NCBI RefSeq assembly: GCF_000712035.1
Contig: NZ_KL544008.1
Location: 590,544 to 654,543 of the forward strand
Origin: Salinicoccus luteus DSM 17002
Lineage (GTDB): Bacteria > Bacillota > Bacilli > Staphylococcales > Salinicoccaceae
Length of the DNA: 64,000 bases
Direction of reading: 5' to 3'
A program made the translations under genes and the position numbers. The notes beneath the pieces were generated by a model. The model had not been told where the DNA came from. It ran no database searches and saw only the letters and a program-made list of their open reading frames with translations. Below are positions 60,319-64,000 of the stretch, one piece after another (positions within the stretch are counted from its first letter, which is position 1; each line of letters starts with the position of its first letter).

Positions 60319-61232
60319 TGATCTATACAGTCACATTCAATCCTTCGGTGGATTATATTGTCCGCCTGGATGCGCTTGAAATTGGCGCTTTGAACCGGAC
60401 CAGCGACACTGCAAAATATGCCGGAGGTAAAGGAATTAATGTTTCCAGGATTCTGAATGCCCTTGAAGTGCCGTCGACCGCACTCGGTTTTGTCGGTGGG
60501 TTCACAGGAACTTTCATAGAGGAGACGCTTCAAAGTCAGGGCATCCATCATGACTTCATCAAAGTTATGGGGGACACGCGCATAAATATTAAATTGAAAA
60601 CTGGTGAAGAGACGGAAATCAATGCTGCAGGGCCACTGATAGATACTTCCGATATCGATAGGCTGAAAGACCAGCTATCAAAACTCACCACAGAAGACCA
60701 TGTCGTATTTGCAGGAAGTGTTCCCTCGGGACACGACAACTTGTACGAAAAACTGGCACAGCTTCTTGACAGTAAAGGAATAGAGTTCACCATCGATGCC
60801 GAAGGCGACAAGCTGACATCGACACTCAAATACAGGCCATATCTGATAAAACCGAACCTGTTTGAACTTGAAGGCATCACCGGCAAGAAGCCGTCGACCA
60901 AAGCTGAGATGATCGAGGCGGCAACGGGACTGCTCGATCTTGGAGCAAAGAATATTCTGCTCACCCTCGGCAGCGATGGTGCGCTATTCATCAATCCGGA
61001 GCATAGGTACTATGTCCCGTCGCCGGAAGGAACGTTGAAGAATTCGGTCGGCGCCGGGGATTCTACTGTTGCCGGTTTCATCAGCAGAAAAGGGCATCCC
61101 ATCACGGAACAGCTCAGATATGCCATAGCATGCGGCAGCGCCACGGCGTTCAGTGATGATCTTGCCACACGTGGGGACATAGAAGCACTGCTTGACCAGA
61201 TAGAAATCCAGACGATAGAAGAGGTGAAATGA
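60318..61232 (+). CDS. fruK: 1-phosphofructokinase
   Basis: PfkB-family kinase turning fructose 1-phosphate into fructose 1,6-bisphosphate. 304 residues. MIYTVTFNPSVDYIV, KYAGGKGINVSRIL near 36 and the anion hole/catalytic motif SVGAGDSTVAGF near 245. Starts in the fruR stop (TAATG); overlaps fruA by 4 nt. Confidence 0.96.
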   Translation: MIYTVTFNPSVDYIVRLDALEIGALNRTSDTAKYAGGKGINVSRILNALEVPSTALGFVGGFTGTFIEETLQSQGIHHDFIKVMGDTRINIKLKTGEETEINAAGPLIDTSDIDRLKDQLSKLTTEDHVVFAGSVPSGHDNLYEKLAQLLDSKGIEFTIDAEGDKLTSTLKYRPYLIKPNLFELEGITGKKPSTKAEMIEAATGLLDLGAKNILLTLGSDGALFINPEHRYYVPSPEGTLKNSVGAGDSTVAGFISRKGHPITEQLRYAIACGSATAFSDDLATRGDIEALLDQIEIQTIEEVK

Positions 61233-63103
61233 TGAGAATTACAGAACTTTTGACTAAAGACACTATCAATATGAACGTCCGTGCATCAGAAAAGGATGCT
61301 GTCATCACGGAACTGGTGGAAGGGCTGCATGAAGCAGGAAAGATTTCCGAAAAGGATAAGTTCCAGGAAGCCATCCATAGACGGGAGTCACAAAGTACGA
61401 CGGGCGTGGGTGATGGCATCGCAATACCCCATGCGCAGACTGCGGAAGTGCTTGAGCCGGCGATCATGTTCGGGCGCAGCCAGGAAGGCATCGACTATGC
61501 TTCCATGGACGGTCAGCCGGCATATCTGTTCTTTATGATCGCCGCGCCCGAGGGTCAGGCGACTACGCACCTGGATGCGCTGGCGAAACTGTCCACCATA
61601 CTGATGAATGACGATGCAAGAAACCAGCTGATGAATGCTTCCACAAAAGATGAAGTCATCGAAACGATCGATGCTTTCGACGACTCCGAGCCGACGGAGG
61701 ATGCTGTTTCGGAACCATCCGACCGTCCGTTCATCTTGGGTGTCACAGCTTGTCCAACAGGAATAGCGCACACCTACATGGCAGCTGATGCACTGAAGAA
61801 AAAGGCAGGGGAAATGGGTTACGACATCAAGGTCGAAACGAACGGGTCTGCAGGCGTGAAAAATGAACTTACTGATGAGGATATCGCCCGTGCTACAGGC
61901 ATCATCGTCGCAGCAGATACAAATGTCCAGATGGGACGCTTTGATGGCAAGAATGTCGTCGAAGCCCCTGTGGCAGATGGAATCAAGCGACCTGATGAAT
62001 TGATCAGCCAAGCTCTCGACACATCGAGGGCACCATACCGTGCAGAACAGTCCAAAAAGCAGATGGAAGGAGAGAAGGGTGCCAAAGGCAAACCTTCCAT
62101 CTATAAGCATCTGATGAACGGGGTCTCCAACATGCTGCCGTTCGTTGTTGCCGGAGGTATACTGATTGCAATCAGCTTCATGTTCGGCATCCACTCCGCC
62201 GATCCGGAACACGCACAGTACAATCCACTTGCAGAGATGATCAACTTCATCGGCAGCAATGCATTCCAACTGATGATTCCGATTCTCGCCGGTTTCATCG
62301 CAATGAGTATCGCGGACAGGCCTGGCCTTGCTCCCGGTATGATTGGAGGACTCATGGCATCGACAATGGGTTCAGGCTTCCTCGGTGGTCTGATTGCAGG
62401 TTTTCTCGCTGGCTATCTCATGGTCGGAATCAAGAAGCTGCTTGAAGGGCTGCCACAGGTGCTCGATGGACTGAAACCTGTATTGCTCTATCCGTTGATT
62501 GGTGTATTCCTGACAGGTATCATCATGTACTACATTGTAGATCCTCCAGCTACGGCACTCAATGACTGGATGAATACGACGCTAAGCAATATGAGCGGCA
62601 GCAACATCATTCTCCTCGGTGCGATTGTTGGCGGCATGATGGCTATAGATATGGGTGGCCCAATCAACAAGGCGGCCTATGCTTTTGGTATCGCAGCACT
62701 GTCTGCGAACAACCCTGAACCGATCACCGCAGCAATGATTGGCGGCATGGTTCCGCCACTTGCGATTGCGGTCGCAACAATGGTATTCAGAAACAGGTTT
62801 ACACAGGTGGAAAGATCGTCCGGTCCAACCAATCTGATCATGGGCGCCTCCTTCATCACTGAAGGTGCCATCCCGTTTGCAGCCGCCGATCCGCTTCGAG
62901 TCATTCCGTCTATGGTCGTTGGCTCTGCAACAGCAGGTGCCCTTGCCATGGCATTCGCAACGACGATCAATGCACCGCATGGCGGGCTGTTCGTTGCACT
63001 GACGATCGGAGAAGGCAGACTCATGTTCCTGCTTTCACTTCTCATAGGTACACTCATTGGTGCAGTAATGCTTGGACTGTTGAAAAAACCGATTAGACAA
63101 TAA
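61229..63103 (+). CDS. fruA: PTS fructose transporter EIIABC
   Basis: Imports fructose and phosphorylates it to fructose 1-phosphate. 624 residues, all three domains: EIIA (phospho-His H68 in IPHAQT), EIIB (phospho-Cys C175 in VTACPTGIAHTYMAA) and EIIC from about 285 with eight or more helices (VVAGGILIAISFMFG; AIDMGGPINKAAYAFG). GAGGTG before the start. Followed by a strong terminator. Confidence 0.97.
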   Translation: MMRITELLTKDTINMNVRASEKDAVITELVEGLHEAGKISEKDKFQEAIHRRESQSTTGVGDGIAIPHAQTAEVLEPAIMFGRSQEGIDYASMDGQPAYLFFMIAAPEGQATTHLDALAKLSTILMNDDARNQLMNASTKDEVIETIDAFDDSEPTEDAVSEPSDRPFILGVTACPTGIAHTYMAADALKKKAGEMGYDIKVETNGSAGVKNELTDEDIARATGIIVAADTNVQMGRFDGKNVVEAPVADGIKRPDELISQALDTSRAPYRAEQSKKQMEGEKGAKGKPSIYKHLMNGVSNMLPFVVAGGILIAISFMFGIHSADPEHAQYNPLAEMINFIGSNAFQLMIPILAGFIAMSIADRPGLAPGMIGGLMASTMGSGFLGGLIAGFLAGYLMVGIKKLLEGLPQVLDGLKPVLLYPLIGVFLTGIIMYYIVDPPATALNDWMNTTLSNMSGSNIILLGAIVGGMMAIDMGGPINKAAYAFGIAALSANNPEPITAAMIGGMVPPLAIAVATMVFRNRFTQVERSSGPTNLIMGASFITEGAIPFAAADPLRVIPSMVVGSATAGALAMAFATTINAPHGGLFVALTIGEGRLMFLLSLLIGTLIGAVMLGLLKKPIRQ

Positions 63104-63106
63104 AAT

Positions 63107-63151
63107 AAAGAAGTCCCGCATGAAAATATTTTCATGCGGGACTTCTTTTTT
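63107..63151. terminator. Strong terminator after fruA
   Basis: Twenty-one-bp perfect palindromic stem centred at 63127/63128 with AAATATTT in the middle, then TTTTTT on the plus strand. Its minus-strand side also ends the convergent small gene. Confidence 0.93.
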
Positions 63152-63171
63152 AATTCAATATCCTATCATCT

Positions 63172-63357
63172 TCAAGTGGTGAACAGTCTGACGATCAAGC
63201 CCAGAAGTGCTACAACAGAAACTGCCCCGAGGCCTGCAAGTGCGATAATCTGCAATACACTCGCCGTATTGTTGACCGCAATATTATATGCTCCACTAGC
63301 TAAGACGATAAGTGCTACAGCAATCAATATATACAGTATTGTGCTGCTGCTTCTCAT
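63172..63357 (-). CDS. 61-residue two-helix membrane protein
   Basis: Sequence MRSSSTILYILIAVALIVLA opens with helix 1 (about 7-27); helix 2 spans about 34-57 (LQIIALAGLGAVSVVALLGLIV), ending RLFTT. AAGGGG lies 8 nt before the ATG on the minus strand. Family not recognised. Convergent with fruA and divergent from the copper ATPase. Amino acid composition and SD make a true gene plausible. Confidence 0.62.
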   Translation of the reverse strand: MRSSSTILYILIAVALIVLASGAYNIAVNNTASVLQIIALAGLGAVSVVALLGLIVRLFTT

Positions 63358-63491
63358 ATTAAAACCCCTTATAGGAATAGAAATCGTTGCTCTTGATTGT
63401 CATTCCATTCTAACATATGGTTCCTTTCCCTGAAAAATTCATATGTTGTGTTCATTCAAATGATTTTATGCCCGCCTGATAAGCATTAGGT

Positions 63492-63521
63492 TTGTTTAAT
63501 TATACCCTATAGGGGTATAAT
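63492..63521 (+). promoter_or_regulatory. Promoter of the copper ATPase gene
   Basis: TTGTTT (63492-63497), 18-nt spacer, TATAAT (63516-63521). The CsoR-like operator fills the spacer and the -10. Confidence 0.65.
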
Positions 63522-63522
63522 T
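63498..63522 (+). promoter_or_regulatory. CsoR-like copper operator
   Basis: Perfect 10-bp inverted repeat AATTATACCC / GGGTATAATT with spacer TATAG. The core TACCC-N5-GGGTA fits operators of CsoR, the copper-sensing repressor of copA/copB genes in Bacillus and Staphylococcus. Position over the -10 suits repression. Confidence 0.78.
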
Positions 63523-63553
63523 CGGGTGAAATGATATATTAGGGAGTGATAGG

Positions 63554-64000
63554 ATGAACCACACTAAAAATGGACAGCATAATCATCATGGAGACGATCA
63601 TCACCATGACCACGAAAAGCATCACGGGCCCCACCCCAGGGATTACAGCAACCATGGCCATGCGGGTCATGACCACCATGGGGACATGGTGACGGAGTTC
63701 CGCAATAAGTTTTTCATCATATTGATATTCACCATACCAATCATGCTGCTGTCACCGATGATTCAGAACTTCATGGGAGTGGACTGGCGTTTTACAGGTG
63801 ATATCTATATTTTGGCTACATTGTCCACCTTCGTCTACTTCTATGGGGGATGGCCATTCATCAAGGGTGCATCCGGTGAACTGAAGGATGGGGAACCCGG
63901 AATGATGACCCTGATTGCCATGGCCATATCCATCGCCTTCTTCTATAGCATTGCCGTCGTATTTGGTTTTGATGGGGAACAGATTTTTTGGGAACTGGCG
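63554..64000 (+). CDS. copB: CopB-type copper-translocating P-type ATPase (3' partial)
   Basis: The first 149 residues; the gene runs off the window. The N-terminus is His-rich (about 17 His in the first 45 residues, e.g. HNHHGDDHHHDHEKHH), as in CopB, instead of the CxxC metal-binding domains of CopA. Two membrane helices (FFIILIFTIPIMLLSPMIQ; ILATLSTFVYFYGGWPF), then PGMMTLIAMAISIAFFYS of the third. The catalytic DKTG and CPH motifs lie beyond the edge. GGGAGTGAT before the ATG. Confidence 0.9.
   Translation, partial: MNHTKNGQHNHHGDDHHHDHEKHHGPHPRDYSNHGHAGHDHHGDMVTEFRNKFFIILIFTIPIMLLSPMIQNFMGVDWRFTGDIYILATLSTFVYFYGGWPFIKGASGELKDGEPGMMTLIAMAISIAFFYSIAVVFGFDGEQIFWELA

Overview
The window reads as a core chromosomal segment from a low-to-mid-GC Firmicute of the family Staphylococcaceae. 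Gene order follows the Staphylococcus/Bacillus backbone (secDF-recJ-apt-relA-dtd-lytH-hisS-aspS-6S RNA-rarA-cymR, then iscS-mnmA-tpr-recD2-alaS ... comEABC-holA-rpsT-lepA-hemW-hrcA-grpE-dnaK-dnaJ-prmA-rsmE-mtaB-rpsU-nfeD-floA). Base composition looks close to 50% G+C, well above Staphylococcus itself, and proteins such as GrpE are strongly acidic. A Salinicoccus-like organism is the best guess; this is inference from gene order and composition, not a database match.

Layout. 1-8.5 kb: protein export (secDF, cut at its 5' end), DNA repair (recJ), purine salvage (apt), stringent response (relA), D-aminoacyl-tRNA deacylase (dtd) and a wall amidase (lytH). 8.5-14.1 kb: a T-box-controlled hisS-aspS operon, a structured region and 6S RNA, then rarA (minus strand) and cymR. 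14.1-21.6 kb: a block absent at this position in Staphylococcus as I know it: UbiB-like kinase and aspartokinase on the minus strand, divergent hom-thrC-thrB, and a luciferase-like monooxygenase. 21.7-34.7 kb: tRNA thiolation (iscS/mnmA), TPR protein, recD2, T-box-controlled alaS, the ireB-ruvX-yrzB cluster, mltG, yrrM, udk, greA, mtnN. 34.7-44.6 kb: ribosome assembly and NAD genes (yqeG, yqeH, aroE, yhbY, nadD, yqeK, rsfS, yqeM), an apparently complete comE DNA-uptake operon, yqzM and holA. 44.6-56.9 kb: rpsT, lepA, hemW, the CIRCE-controlled heat-shock operon, prmA, rsmE, mtaB, deoC, rpsU. 57-59.5 kb: a membrane module nfeD-floA plus a one-TM disordered protein. 59.5-63.2 kb: fructose operon fruR-fruK-fruA. 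63.5 kb to the end: the start of a CopB-type copper ATPase behind a CsoR-like operator.

Many genes overlap by 1-20 nt and several use TTG or GTG starts, so start choice matters; I moved many starts inward from the longest open frame using Shine-Dalgarno position and family N-termini. Four small genes are easily missed: a 32-aa membrane peptide after mtnN, 44-aa yqzM, 58-aa rpsU and a 61-aa two-TM protein after fruA.

I see no CRISPR array, prophage, insertion sequence, tRNA or rRNA gene. No convincing wholly new system is present. The most interesting signals are regulatory (a hisS-aspS T-box with overlapping GAC/CAC codons, serial hairpins after aspS, a ComK-like box, a CsoR-like operator) and small membrane proteins.
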